DNA of 64,000 bases, taken from the NCBI GenBank assembly GCA_965221635.1, contig OZ244902.1:1984001-2048000 (forward strand), given 5' to 3'. Below the pieces are notes generated by a model. That model did no database searches. It saw nothing but the letters and a program-made list of their open reading frames with translations, and was not told the origin of the DNA. This DNA is from JAAXHB01 sp965221635. GTDB lineage: Bacteria > Actinomycetota > Acidimicrobiia > Acidimicrobiales > Aldehydirespiratoraceae. A program made the translations under genes and the position numbers. Numbering within the stretch: position 1 is the first letter of the stretch; the number at the start of each line of letters is the position of its first letter. This document shows, one piece after another, positions 26,747 to 35,972 of this stretch.

Positions 26747-26862
26747 CAGCGGTGTCCGTTCGGTTTGTGTTGGCAAAGGACTCCACCGGCGCGCCGGGTT
26801 GGCCGCCGTGGGATCCGACCGTCATTCTGGCACCGGCTCGGCGTTTCTCCTTACTGGTCTTC

Positions 26863-27933
26863 TTACGTGCTCGGCGTTCCCCTCGCGAAGGAACGGCGCC
26901 GCAAATCCCGGCCCGGTGAGGTGTCGCCCGGCTGGCTTGGCGCCGGTTCGTGCCTGGGCGCAATCCAGGTGGGCAGCACCCGCGAAAGGCTCTTGCCCAC
27001 CCCGTAACCCACCGCCAGCACCGCCGCGCCGCCAACCGCGTCGATCCAGAAATGGTTGGCGCTCACCACCACCGCGAAGGTCGTGAGCGCCGGGTATGCG
27101 ATCACCAGCCAGCGGGTGGCGCGCCGCCGCAGCACCGGCAGCGCCGCGAAGGCGCACCACAGCGCCCAGGCCACGTGCAGGCTCGGCATTGCCGCGTACT
27201 GATTGGAGATCTCAGCCATGGCGCTCTCGGCTCCGAAAGACCAGAACCCACCGGGATCGGCAAGGGTGTCCACGAAGGCGTAGGTGCTGTCGCAGGCGCC
27301 GAAGGGGCCGCAGTCCGGCAGCAGCCTTGGCGGCATCAGCGGGTAAAGGGTGAATCCCACCAACGCGAGCCCTGTAGTGGCGGCCAGAACGGTGCGCCAC
27401 AAGCCGTAACGCACCGGGCTGCGACGATAAAGAAGCACCATCACCGTGATGGTCGCCGCGAAGTGGAATGTGCCGTAGTACACGTTCCAGAAGCGGATGA
27501 ACCAACTCCAGTCGATGAACCACTGCTGAAGCTGCTCCTCGAAGAACAGTCCCATGGCCCGTTCGAGTTCGATCACCGCTCTGGCGTTGTTGATGGCCAC
27601 ATCCTTGGCGGTGGCGCCGAGTTCGGATCCGAACTGGTTGCGGATCAGCGTGTAGATCCCGTAAAAGGACAAGATGATGATGGCCTCGCCCCACCATTTG
27701 AGCCTTCCCCGTTCGATCCAACCCTCCGGGGGCCCGTCAAGTCTCGAAATGCGCGCGCGTGGCTTCTTCGCAGTGTGCTCGGGCGCTATCCCACGGGCCG
27801 AGTCGCGGGCAGCCTCGTGGGTGTTGTCACGAGACGGCGGCGGATGGTCGTTTGTGCCTGGGGTTTCGCTCCACTCCAAAGACGTGGACCCGAGAATTGG
27901 GCTCTCGGGCCTGGAGCCCCCGTGCTGCGGCAT
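26863..27933 (-). CDS. PAP2-superfamily integral membrane phosphatase/transferase
   Basis: A polytopic membrane protein of 356 residues with a long polar N-terminus (about 1-75) and roughly six hydrophobic helices. It has the PAP2-type motifs PSLHVAWALW (catalytic His) and SANHFWIDAVGG near the C-terminus, in the arrangement seen in inositol-phosphorylceramide synthase-like bacterial members. It may move a phospho-headgroup on lipids or dephosphorylate a lipid carrier at the membrane. The start at MPQHGGSRPE avoids overlap with divergent tldD; the frame extends 21 codons further. Confidence 0.78.
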   Translation of the reverse strand: MPQHGGSRPESPILGSTSLEWSETPGTNDHPPPSRDNTHEAARDSARGIAPEHTAKKPRARISRLDGPPEGWIERGRLKWWGEAIIILSFYGIYTLIRNQFGSELGATAKDVAINNARAVIELERAMGLFFEEQLQQWFIDWSWFIRFWNVYYGTFHFAATITVMVLLYRRSPVRYGLWRTVLAATTGLALVGFTLYPLMPPRLLPDCGPFGACDSTYAFVDTLADPGGFWSFGAESAMAEISNQYAAMPSLHVAWALWCAFAALPVLRRRATRWLVIAYPALTTFAVVVSANHFWIDAVGGAAVLAVGYGVGKSLSRVLPTWIAPRHEPAPSQPGDTSPGRDLRRRSFARGTPST

Positions 27934-27968
27934 CCACAGAAAATAACAGCGTTGTAGGCTGCATCGCT

Positions 27969-29399
27969 GTGATTGATCTTGACGTTGTTGACGCAACTCT
28001 CGCCGAGGCGCTGCGCACCGGTGGCGACTTCGCCGAGGTGTTCGTGGAGGAAAAGGGGTCGTGTTCGGCGATTCTCGACGACGGACGGGTGGAGGAGGTC
28101 ACCTCGGGACGCCACCGTGGTGCGGGCATCAGGGTGGTGTCCGGCGAAACCACCGGTTACGCGCACACCGCCGATCTGAGCGCGTCGGGGCTGCTGGCCG
28201 CGGCATCGGCCGCTGCTGCGGTGGCGAGCCGTGGAACCGGCGGCGCGGCCTCTGTGGCGATGACGCCGGCGGGCGCCGGGTCAGCCGGTGGGCGTGGCGA
28301 CTCGGGTTCGTCCGCTGTTGAGCGGGGTGCGGTGCTGGTGCTTCCCTCCGAGGTGTCCAAACGCACCAAGGTGGAGTTGCTCACCACCGCTGATGAGGCG
28401 GCCCGATCAGCCGGGGATGCCATCACGCAGGTGTCGGCTCGTTACGGCGACAGCCGCAGACGGATCCTGGTGGCCAACAGCGACGGCTTGTTGGCGTCCG
28501 ATGATCAGGTGCGAACCTTGTTCTCGGTGTTGTGCGTGGCCACCGGCGACACCGGAATGCAAACCGGACGAGAATCGGCGGGCCACACCATCGGCTTTGA
28601 GATGTTCGACACGTGTGATGTGGCCGACATGGCCCGGCGCGCCGCGCAGCGGGCGCTCACCAAGCTGGGGGCGCGCCCCGCGCCCAGCGGCGAGATGCCT
28701 GTGGTGGTGGGGCCCGGCGGTGGCGGGGTGCTGTTCCACGAAGCTTGCGGTCACGGGCTCGAAGCGGATCTTGTGGCCAAGTCGGCGTCGGCTTTTGCTG
28801 GGCGGCTCGGCGAGAAGGTGGCCGCCGATTGTGTGACCTTGATCGATGACGGCACCATGGCAAAGCAGTGGGGCCATTACGCCATCGACGACGAGGGCCT
28901 GCCCGCGGCTCGCAACGTGTTGATTTCCGGCGGGGTGCTCACCGACTACATGTGGGACCGCTTGCGGGCCGACAAGCAGGGCCGGGCCGGTTCGGGCAAC
29001 GGCCGCCGTCAGAGCTACCAGTATCTGCCGATGGTGCGCATGACCAACACCTACATCGCCAACGGGTCCGTTGACCCGGCCGACATCGTGGCCGACACCG
29101 ACGACGGCGTGTACGTGGCCCAGCTTGGTGGCGGTCAGGTGAACACCGCCACAGGGGATTTCGTGTTCGGCATGACCGAGGCGTATCGCATTTCGGGGGG
29201 TCGGATAGCTGAGCCGCTGCGTGAAGGCAACCTGATCGGCAACGGCCCGCAGGTGCTCACCCGCATCGACGCGCTCGGCAACGACTTCGCAATGGGATCT
29301 CCCGGCACCTGCGGCAAGGACGGTCAAGGAGTTCCCGTTGGTGACGGCACCCCCACGCTTCGGGTGACGGCGCTCACCGTGGGCGGAACCGCCGCCTGA
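27969..29399 (+). CDS. tldD: TldD-type metalloprotease subunit
   Basis: A 476-residue TldD protein. The HEACGHGLEAD motif (HExxxH, His257, Glu258, His262) carries the zinc-binding protease site. FVEEKGSCSAILDDGRVEEV at the N-terminus and SDGLLASDDQVRTLFS in the middle are family features. TldD works with TldE as a heterodimer that degrades unfolded or modified peptides and matures some ribosomally made peptides such as microcin B17. GTG start. The partner gene follows 29 bases downstream. An Ala/Gly/Ser-rich insert around 95-115 is variable. Confidence 0.92.
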   Translation: MIDLDVVDATLAEALRTGGDFAEVFVEEKGSCSAILDDGRVEEVTSGRHRGAGIRVVSGETTGYAHTADLSASGLLAAASAAAAVASRGTGGAASVAMTPAGAGSAGGRGDSGSSAVERGAVLVLPSEVSKRTKVELLTTADEAARSAGDAITQVSARYGDSRRRILVANSDGLLASDDQVRTLFSVLCVATGDTGMQTGRESAGHTIGFEMFDTCDVADMARRAAQRALTKLGARPAPSGEMPVVVGPGGGGVLFHEACGHGLEADLVAKSASAFAGRLGEKVAADCVTLIDDGTMAKQWGHYAIDDEGLPAARNVLISGGVLTDYMWDRLRADKQGRAGSGNGRRQSYQYLPMVRMTNTYIANGSVDPADIVADTDDGVYVAQLGGGQVNTATGDFVFGMTEAYRISGGRIAEPLREGNLIGNGPQVLTRIDALGNDFAMGSPGTCGKDGQGVPVGDGTPTLRVTALTVGGTAA

Positions 29400-29428
29400 G
29401 CGCCCGCCCCACGCCTGCCACAACCAGC

Positions 29429-30802
29429 TTGTTTGACGCTGTGGATCCAAGCGCAACCGAGCAAGCCTTGGCGGACATCGCCGAACGGGTGGTGGGCTGG
29501 GCCGAACCGGGCGCGCACGTGGAGGCGTTCGTTTCGCAACAATCCGAGACCGAGGTGCGCGCCTACCAAGGCGAGGTGGAATCGCTCACGGTTGCCTCTT
29601 CGCAGGGCGTGGGAGTGCGAGTCGTGCGCGACGGTCGCACCGGTTTCGCGTACGCCGGGTCGCTTGATGACCAAACAGTGCGCGAGGTTTACGACGAAGC
29701 GGTGGACAACTGCGGTTTCTCCGGCGCGGACGAGTTCGCCGGGGTGGCGTCACCCGACGGCGTTGCGGTGGTGGATCTCGACCTGTTCCGACCCGAGCTG
29801 GCCGAGGTTTCAACCGCGGACAAGGTGGCGATGGCCATCGAGTTGGAGCGGGCCACGCTGGCCGCCGATGATCGCATCGTGGGCGTTGAGACCGCCGAGT
29901 ACGCCGACACGGTGTCGGTGGCGGCGGTGGCCAACTCGGCAGGGGTGTCGGGCACGTCACGCGAAACGGGGTGCTATGTGGTGGTGTACCCGCTGGCCGG
30001 TGACGGCGACGAAACACAAACCGGTTTTGGGTTCTCGGTTGGCCGCCATCCCGGTGAGCTCTCGGTGCACGAGGCGGCCACCAGCGCGGCCGATCGGGCC
30101 ACCAGGCTGCTGGGCGCCACCAAGGCCCCCACGCAGCGGCTAACGGTGGTGCTCGACCCGTATGTGACGGCGCAGCTTCTGGGGATTGTGGGTTCCACGC
30201 TCAGCGGTGAGGCGGTGCTCAAGGGGCGGTCGTTGTTCGCGGATCGCATGGGCGAACAGGTGGCCACCGATGCATTCACGTTGATCGACGACGCCACCGA
30301 CCCGCGGGCGTTTTCGGCTTCGTCCACCGACGCGGAGGGTCTCGCCACCCGACGGGTGCCGCTGATAGCCGACGGGGTGCTGCAGTCGTTCCTGTACGAC
30401 AGTTACAACGCCCGTCGTGCCGGGGTGTCCTCCACAGGGTCGGCCGTGCGGGGCGGTTACGCGGGCACCCCCGGTGTGGGCGCGCTGGCTTTGCGTCTCA
30501 CTCCGGGCAAGCGAACCCAGCCGGAGATGATCGCCGACATCGACGACGGTTTGCTGGTGCAGGGCGTGGTGGGCTTGCACAGCGGAGTGAATCCCGTGTC
30601 GGGAGACTTTTCCGCCGGCGCGGAGGGTCTGCGCATTCGTGGTGGCGAAACGGCAGAGCCGGTGCGTGAGGTAACCATCGCCAGCACCCTGCAAAGGCTC
30701 CTGCTAGACGTGATCGAAGTGGGCTGCGACGTGGAGTGGCTGCCAATGACCGCCGCCGGAGTAAGCCTCGCAATATCAGAAGTAACAATGTCCGGCGCCT
30801 AA
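29429..30802 (+). CDS. pmbA: TldE/PmbA-type partner of TldD
   Basis: A 457-residue TldE/PmbA homolog, expected to lack the HExxxH motif, as seen. Family signs are AYQGEVESLTVASSQGVGVRVVRDGRTGFAYAGSLDD in outline, VVLDPYVTAQLLGIVGSTLSGEAVLKG, and VNPVSGDFSAGAEGLRIRGGE near the end. It forms the heterodimer with TldD. The start is TTG. The last 40 codons become A-rich, a local composition change that continues into the gap downstream. No peptide precursor gene is recognisable nearby. Confidence 0.9.
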   Translation: MFDAVDPSATEQALADIAERVVGWAEPGAHVEAFVSQQSETEVRAYQGEVESLTVASSQGVGVRVVRDGRTGFAYAGSLDDQTVREVYDEAVDNCGFSGADEFAGVASPDGVAVVDLDLFRPELAEVSTADKVAMAIELERATLAADDRIVGVETAEYADTVSVAAVANSAGVSGTSRETGCYVVVYPLAGDGDETQTGFGFSVGRHPGELSVHEAATSAADRATRLLGATKAPTQRLTVVLDPYVTAQLLGIVGSTLSGEAVLKGRSLFADRMGEQVATDAFTLIDDATDPRAFSASSTDAEGLATRRVPLIADGVLQSFLYDSYNARRAGVSSTGSAVRGGYAGTPGVGALALRLTPGKRTQPEMIADIDDGLLVQGVVGLHSGVNPVSGDFSAGAEGLRIRGGETAEPVREVTIASTLQRLLLDVIEVGCDVEWLPMTAAGVSLAISEVTMSGA

Positions 30803-30969
30803 CCCCCTAATGCCCACTCCCGAGACGTCCAACTGGAGTCGGTGCAAACAAGCTCACCACTGACGGTGCAACACCAACTGTGGCCTGCTACCATTCGGCT
30901 TAACGGTTGACTGCCCGTAAGGTCGCAGCAACCGTACTACTACCCCCAACCCCCGGAGGAATTGTAGTC

Positions 30970-31389
30970 ATGCTGACAAGACTACTCGCCGCGTCCATTG
31001 CAACAATACTAGTGTTCGCAACCCCTGCTCCAGCCTCTAACATCGACTATTCGGAGATCTTCTACAACGGAGACACCAATTACGGCACCATCCATGTGTC
31101 AAACTACTACCTGTCCAGAGGAGGCGAGGCTTCTGCTACACCATTGGTATACAGTTGGATCTGTGGCTATGCAGTAACCACAAACGAAGCTCTACAGCAA
31201 GCGCCAAGCCAAAGTGCACTTGGTCCCAACGCGCTATCGGGGCAGTATGGAGAGATCAAATGCAAGAGAAAGGCAGGCTGGAACAATCGCATCGAGTACG
31301 CTCAGCAGAATGCCTTTTCCACCTGCAAGCTCGAAGATAAAGGCTGGGGCGGTAACCAGATTTCACTCGCCTGTTACAAGGGGAAGTAG
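30970..31389 (+). CDS. Small exported cysteine-containing protein, unknown function
   Basis: I do not recognise this 139-residue protein. Residues 1-23 form a clear signal peptide ending APAS. The mature part is Asn/Tyr/Ser-rich with four Cys (in WICGY, EIKCK, STCKL, LACYK) that could form two disulfides outside the membrane. GGAGGA lies nine bases before the ATG. Base and codon use (ATA, CTA and AGA codons) is less GC-biased than in neighbours, which hints at transfer. It is followed eight bases later by a lipoprotein gene with similar composition, probably one unit. Confidence 0.7.
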   Translation: MLTRLLAASIATILVFATPAPASNIDYSEIFYNGDTNYGTIHVSNYYLSRGGEASATPLVYSWICGYAVTTNEALQQAPSQSALGPNALSGQYGEIKCKRKAGWNNRIEYAQQNAFSTCKLEDKGWGGNQISLACYKGK

Positions 31390-31397
31390 GCATTTCA

Positions 31398-32054
31398 ATG
31401 CGCTCTTCGACTTGTGTAGCTGCCGTCCTCGCAATTCTGGCCTCGGTGTTGGTTGGCTGCGCATCAGACGAACAACCAAGTCGTAGCATGAGTGGTCTGC
31501 TAGTGGCTGAGAGTCACGCCCGAGATGAACTGGATGCAATACTGGATGATCTTGAACTCACAGAGTTGAAGCCGGGTGTGGCGGAGATGTTCGGTGACCC
31601 CCCCGAGATTGGCGCTCTACTGCTCTACGAAGTCCAGGATCAGGCCGAGTGGATTGTGTTCGATGGTCAAGATGTATGCACCATGGAGGTGCGAAGGAGT
31701 TACGGCTCCAAGGCGGAAGCATCCGTGTCCGAACTGGGCCGCGGTGATCTCACAGCGGGAATCGGCTGCGGATTCCTCCATGAATTCATGCTGAGGGGAT
31801 CTGATTCGCTGGGTTGGGACGCGTACACATCCAGCGCCTCCTTCATTTTGCCGCCTTGGGTCTGGAAGGAGGCATGGACCCTAAGACACCCAGATTTGTA
31901 TGATCCCTTGGAGATTGTGGTCACGCCTTATTCCGTACATCTCCTCGGTTCGCGAACGGATATGCGGGTGTGGCGACGTAGCCACGGAACAACACTTGAG
32001 ATTCATGTCGAATGGGATGGAGGCGAATACGCAATGGAGACGACCCTGGGCTGA
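31398..32054 (+). CDS. Predicted lipoprotein, unknown function
   Basis: An unrecognised 218-residue protein with a lipobox: hydrophobic stretch VAAVLAILASVLVGCAS, cleavage before Cys21. The mature part is acidic and Trp-rich toward the C-terminus, with two further Cys. It lies eight bases after the small exported cysteine protein and shares its lower GC and AT-ending codons, so the two were probably acquired together and may act at the outer face of the membrane. No domain motif was seen. Confidence 0.7.
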   Translation: MRSSTCVAAVLAILASVLVGCASDEQPSRSMSGLLVAESHARDELDAILDDLELTELKPGVAEMFGDPPEIGALLLYEVQDQAEWIVFDGQDVCTMEVRRSYGSKAEASVSELGRGDLTAGIGCGFLHEFMLRGSDSLGWDAYTSSASFILPPWVWKEAWTLRHPDLYDPLEIVVTPYSVHLLGSRTDMRVWRRSHGTTLEIHVEWDGGEYAMETTLG

Positions 32055-32262
32055 GATCGGGGGCACATTGACGGGGTCGAGGTTGCGCCACGGCTCAAGC
32101 CCGCTCGAAGCATCTGCCATCCACCGCTACCCCGCAAGGCCTGTAGCGCCGTCAAGCAAGTGTTCCCGCGCGGCTGAGGGCGGCCAACGGGGCTCAGCGC
32201 GCAGACCGCGCACGTGGGTTGGCATGGTCTCGAATAGTGAAGGCCTTCGGCCGTAGGATCGT

Positions 32263-33081
32263 TTGTTGGTGCCGATCCTTCATGCTGTTGTTCTTGGTGT
32301 GGTTCAGGCGCTGTCGGAGTTCCTGCCGATCTCGTCGAGCGGGCACCTGCGCCTCACCCGCTGGCTGCTCGGCTGGGACGAGCTGCCCCCCGAATCCTCC
32401 CAGGTGTTCGACGTGGCCGTTCACGTGGGCACGTTGGCGGGAGCGATCGCCTACCTGCGCCACGACGTGGTGAGCTACGCCAGGGGTGCGTTGGCGCCTC
32501 TGGTGACCAGAGCGGAACTCGGCGCCGACGGCCGGATCGGCTGGGCGTTGTTGGCGTCGGCGGCACCCGCCGCGGTGGCCGGTGTGGCGTTCGGCGACGA
32601 GTTGGCCGGGTCGGATCGGATATGGGCGATAGCGGTGGCACTGATCGTGTTCGGCGTGCTGCTGGGACTGTCGGATCGATGCCCCGAGCGCCGCGGCGTG
32701 GAGGACTTCGGCATGGGCAGGGCCTTGATCATGGGCGCAGCGCAGGCACTGGCTTTGCAACCGGGCGTGTCACGCTCGGGGGTCACGATCACAGCGGCCA
32801 GAACGTTGGGTTTCGACCGCAATGCATCGGTTCGTCTCGCCTTCTTGATGAGCCTTCCCGTGATCGCCGGCGCAGGCGTGTACGGCACGTTCGGCTTGGA
32901 AGTCCCCTCGTCGATGTGGCCCGCGCTCGCCTGGGGCGCGGCAGTGTCAGCAGTAATCGGCTGGGCAGCAGTGTGGGCCACAATCGCCGTCGTGAACCGC
33001 CTGGGCCTGAAGCCCTTCGTGATCTACCGAATAACCGCAGGCGCCGCAGTCCTAACCGCCCTGTCAACCTCCGCCACCTAA
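32263..33081 (+). CDS. uppP: Undecaprenyl-diphosphatase (BacA/UppP)
   Basis: Integral membrane enzyme that converts undecaprenyl diphosphate to the monophosphate for reuse in peptidoglycan and surface polymer synthesis. The 272-residue protein has the two signature motifs, SEFLPISSSGHL (Glu19 region) and LQPGVSRSGVTITAARTLG, and about seven to eight hydrophobic helices. TTG, TTG and GTG codons are consecutive at the start; I kept the first. The final 25 codons are unusually A/C-rich. It is bracketed by accessory genes on both sides. Confidence 0.93.
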   Translation: MLVPILHAVVLGVVQALSEFLPISSSGHLRLTRWLLGWDELPPESSQVFDVAVHVGTLAGAIAYLRHDVVSYARGALAPLVTRAELGADGRIGWALLASAAPAAVAGVAFGDELAGSDRIWAIAVALIVFGVLLGLSDRCPERRGVEDFGMGRALIMGAAQALALQPGVSRSGVTITAARTLGFDRNASVRLAFLMSLPVIAGAGVYGTFGLEVPSSMWPALAWGAAVSAVIGWAAVWATIAVVNRLGLKPFVIYRITAGAAVLTALSTSAT

Positions 33082-33284
33082 CCCCCACAACTCCCACCCG
33101 TAACTCTCTCTGCGGGCTGGTGGATGGAGAGTTGTCGCTTGGCCAATCATCTCTCTGGCGCCCCCACGATCCTGGCGGTTGGGGGTCACTTCACCACCGA
33201 TAGTGGCCAGCCCAATTCCTTGGAGTGCGTAGGGTGAAGGCGGAGGTGCTTGTTGCTGCCGCCAGACAACTTGGGTTGCGTGGC

Positions 33285-33824
33285 TTAGCCTCGGTCGGCA
33301 TCGTTGCTGCTGAGCAAACCGAAGCGGACCTGCAGTGATCTGAGCATGGTAAACGCATCCTGCCGTTGCACCTCAAACTGTTCGCACACGTCGGGCAGTT
33401 TGATCTCGCTTCTGGAGTTCGGCGCGCTCTGTTCGTTGGTTACAACGACACAGTCATGAACATGCGCGTACGCCACTAGCCACCCGTCTGCACCGGTCGC
33501 AAACTTGGCTTTGGCCCGCTCGAAGTATCTCGCGTGTTGCTCAATCCAGGCCATGACTTGGCTATACGAGTCCATCACTGCCTCGCCATCTACTTGAAGG
33601 AAGAACTCGCTGGGCGCTTCGTCTCTCACCCAATGTACCAGGGTGTCCTCTTTGTGACCTGCGACAAGTTCGTTGCGAACCCGATCGATGCTGAAGACCT
33701 GGCCCTGTCGATGATGATATAGCAGGCTCTCCCAGAAGCCCGGACAGATGTCGAACGAGTAGTACAAGTTCTTTGCGGTAATGAAGACGTCCGAGTCTAC
33801 GATGTAGGTTGGTGTTGTCCTCAT
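33285..33824 (-). CDS. DUF4411-type PIN-domain protein (putative toxin)
   Basis: A 179-residue PIN-fold protein. It starts TPTYIVDSDVFITAKN with the paired acidic residues (Asp10, Asp12) of PIN ribonucleases, then has ATGADGWLVAYAHVHDCVVVTNEQ, where further acidic residues of the metal site would lie. DUF4411 genes commonly sit after an XRE-ImmA/IrrE gene, as here, with a four-base ATGA overlap. I infer a toxin-antitoxin-like RNase module. Lower GC than core genes suggests mobility. RNA target unknown. Confidence 0.75.
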   Translation of the reverse strand: MRTTPTYIVDSDVFITAKNLYYSFDICPGFWESLLYHHRQGQVFSIDRVRNELVAGHKEDTLVHWVRDEAPSEFFLQVDGEAVMDSYSQVMAWIEQHARYFERAKAKFATGADGWLVAYAHVHDCVVVTNEQSAPNSRSEIKLPDVCEQFEVQRQDAFTMLRSLQVRFGLLSSNDADRG

Positions 33825-34969
33825 GGAAGGAACACTCCTAGCCGTTCGGCGTATCGTTGGAAGGTGCCTCCGCGCAGCCCAGTAAGGTCGTAGGCCTCCT
33901 TGAATCCGATGCGCCCCTCAAGGGCTGCGTACAGCACCTGCTTGGCGAAGAGTTCGCCGACGCGCGTATTCTGATTGTTGTAGAAGTCACCTCCGGTGGA
34001 TGATTTAGCTCCGTCGCGATCGAGATGCATGTACTGGTTGTAGAAGGTCGCGAAAGCTTCTCGAGCGATCAGATTCAGGTCGAGGGCTCGCCGGCAAGCC
34101 ACGACTGGACTCACCTTGAAGGCTCGCGCGAGCGTCTCGAAACGATCTTCGTCAACCCTGACCTCCGTCCATCGAGCCCGCAACGCCCGTTCCGGAACGA
34201 GCACCTCTGCTGCTGCGGCATTACACCAACGCTCCACATCGGAACCGCCGGGGGACATGCCCTCAAAGCCGGACAAGCCTTCACTTCCGAGCCAAATGTG
34301 GGCCAACTCGTGAGCGAGGGTGAACATCTGCGCCGACTTTGCGTCCGCACCGTTCACGAAGATCAGCGGTGCGTGAGGATCGGCTAACGCAAATCCTCGG
34401 AATTCCTCCACCCTCAGTTTGCGGTGCGTGTTGTTGCCCACCACCCCGTTGATCACCGCCATCACACCAAGACGCTCAATGGATCGGCGCAACTCGCTCA
34501 CCGCGTCCTGCCAAGTGTGAACTTCAGCCGCCCAACCGTCATCCATGCCGAGCGCCCGCCTCATCTCTCGCCCCACGCGTTGAGGGTCATCGGCGAGCCG
34601 AGCGCTTCCAACGAACGCCAGTGGCTCGGCATCGCATTCCACTAGATGCTCCCTCAACCAATCCTGACGGCGCAGCATCGTGTGGACCGTCTCAAGCAAG
34701 TCGGGGCTCGGTCTGCCTGAAGTGGCATCGCCCACCGTGCGATAGTCGGGAACGGGAAGGGCTTCCTCAGGAGGGTCGGACAGAAAGAGATAGCCGAGCG
34801 GTGTGTGTGTGGCCTTGGCCAGCTTCTCCAATTGCCTCAGAGTCGGTTGGCGTTCGCCTCGGATCCAGGCCGGGAGTTGTGGAATGCGCGCAGCGAGGTG
34901 CTCAACGTCGTGCCCGGCACGTTCGCATGCCCACCGGATCATGCGCGGAGGGACGGACACGCGAGTCAC
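33821..34969 (-). CDS. XRE-type HTH plus ImmA/IrrE-type zinc peptidase domain protein
   Basis: A 382-residue two-domain protein. The N-terminus (about 10-60) looks like an XRE helix-turn-helix (RMIRWACERAG, AARIPQLPAWIRGERQPTLRQLEKLAKAT). Residues about 140-290 form a DUF955/ImmA-IrrE metallopeptidase with HELAH at 220-224. Such proteins act as regulators or antitoxins inactivated by proteolysis. The GTG before TRVSVPPRMIRW was chosen because it matches the common N-terminus; a longer frame exists. It overlaps the PIN gene by four bases, so the two are translated together. Confidence 0.78.
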   Translation of the reverse strand: MTRVSVPPRMIRWACERAGHDVEHLAARIPQLPAWIRGERQPTLRQLEKLAKATHTPLGYLFLSDPPEEALPVPDYRTVGDATSGRPSPDLLETVHTMLRRQDWLREHLVECDAEPLAFVGSARLADDPQRVGREMRRALGMDDGWAAEVHTWQDAVSELRRSIERLGVMAVINGVVGNNTHRKLRVEEFRGFALADPHAPLIFVNGADAKSAQMFTLAHELAHIWLGSEGLSGFEGMSPGGSDVERWCNAAAAEVLVPERALRARWTEVRVDEDRFETLARAFKVSPVVACRRALDLNLIAREAFATFYNQYMHLDRDGAKSSTGGDFYNNQNTRVGELFAKQVLYAALEGRIGFKEAYDLTGLRGGTFQRYAERLGVFLP

Positions 34970-35288
34970 CGCCCCAACCCCAAACCATCCAGAATTACGA
35001 CCCATGACCGCAGCGGGGCCTCCAGTCCGAAGGCCCTCGAAACGGGCAAGACAAGGCTCGGGGACATACGGGGCATACGCATGAGGCCTTCCTCCTTCTG
35101 CATCGGAACCCTTTCCTTTTGTTTCGCCTTGCTCGTGGTCTCTGGCTTGTCCGGCTGGAATGAGCAAACCCAGGCGCTCCGCGTTGCTCGCATTCTTCCA
35201 CCACAAATGTCACCACGCGGAGCCCCCGGACCGGCAACGGAGTGATCGACACCCGCAAGGGAAGCCGATGAAGCTGCACCGATGAGGT
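34970..35288. other. Non-coding stretch upstream of the XRE-PIN pair
   Basis: No convincing gene is present. A 54-codon forward frame from ATG at 35081 to a stop at 35243 encodes a short hydrophobic N-terminus but has no ribosome-binding site, and I do not call it. The region likely carries the promoter of the reverse-strand XRE-PIN pair. Confidence 0.4.
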
Positions 35289-35747
35289 CTATTGGGTTGG
35301 GGGTGGGGTTGGGACTAGGGTCATTGTTAGGCCTCCTTGGGTTAGGGCGTCCACTACTTGATGCACCAGGTGTGCCGGCACTGCCACGATGGTTTCTGTT
35401 TGGGTTACCTCCACCACCAGGGCTGATTGCACTACCAAGGCGCTTGTGCGCAGCTCGTGGAGGTCTACGAGGTCGCCGGGGGAGAGCGCGTCGCTTTGGG
35501 AGGCGACGCTCACGCCTCGAGTGTTGGCGGGCAGGCGCTGCGCGGCGGGCACCCCTTCGGCCAGGGCAGTGGATTGTGTGGCGGTGACATCGGCATTTGG
35601 TGGCTCCAGCGAGTTGACGAACGAGAACGCCACCACCCCGGCCAACGCGGCCAGCACCACCCGCACCGCGCGGTAGCGGTACAGCACCACCCGCACCCAG
35701 CCCGCGAGGATCCGTCCGCCTGAAGCCCTGGGGCGGCCTTGTTCCAT
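35289..35747 (-). CDS. SAF-domain-like membrane-anchored protein
   Basis: A 152-residue protein with a single anchor helix (VVLAALAGVVAFSFVNSL, about residues 29-46) after a basic N-terminus, followed by an outside domain. The order of a GVSVASQSDALSPGDLVDLHEL segment and ETIVAVPAHLVHQVVDALTQG resembles the SAF/CpaB-like proteins often found next to FmdB zinc ribbons in actinobacteria. GGAGGAA precedes the ATG at close range. It follows the FmdB gene on the same strand. Function unknown. Confidence 0.62.
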   Translation of the reverse strand: MEQGRPRASGGRILAGWVRVVLYRYRAVRVVLAALAGVVAFSFVNSLEPPNADVTATQSTALAEGVPAAQRLPANTRGVSVASQSDALSPGDLVDLHELRTSALVVQSALVVEVTQTETIVAVPAHLVHQVVDALTQGGLTMTLVPTPPPTQ

Positions 35748-35972
35748 CACATTCCTCCGATCAATCAAGGCGTCACAACACAAGCAACGCCGTGCCAACA
35801 CATGGGTCGCACCGCGACGATCCCGGCACTCGACTCGTGCCAGTTGGCCGCCCGGGCGGCAATGCGAAGCTCAGCCTGCCTGTGGGGTCGAGGCTGCTTC
35901 TGAGGGTGGTGCGGCCCGCTCAGTGGGCTGTTGCACGATTCGGGCGTGTGGGTGGGCCCGCCCGGGGGCCGA

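Noticed and set aside
33102..33133. AACTCTC-N18-GAGAGTT stem after uppP as a terminator
   Set aside because: A 7-bp stem with a wide loop and no U-run is too weak to support.
35081..35245. 54-codon hydrophobic forward frame upstream of the XRE gene
   Set aside because: No ribosome-binding site and no sign of conservation; mentioned only in the gap description.
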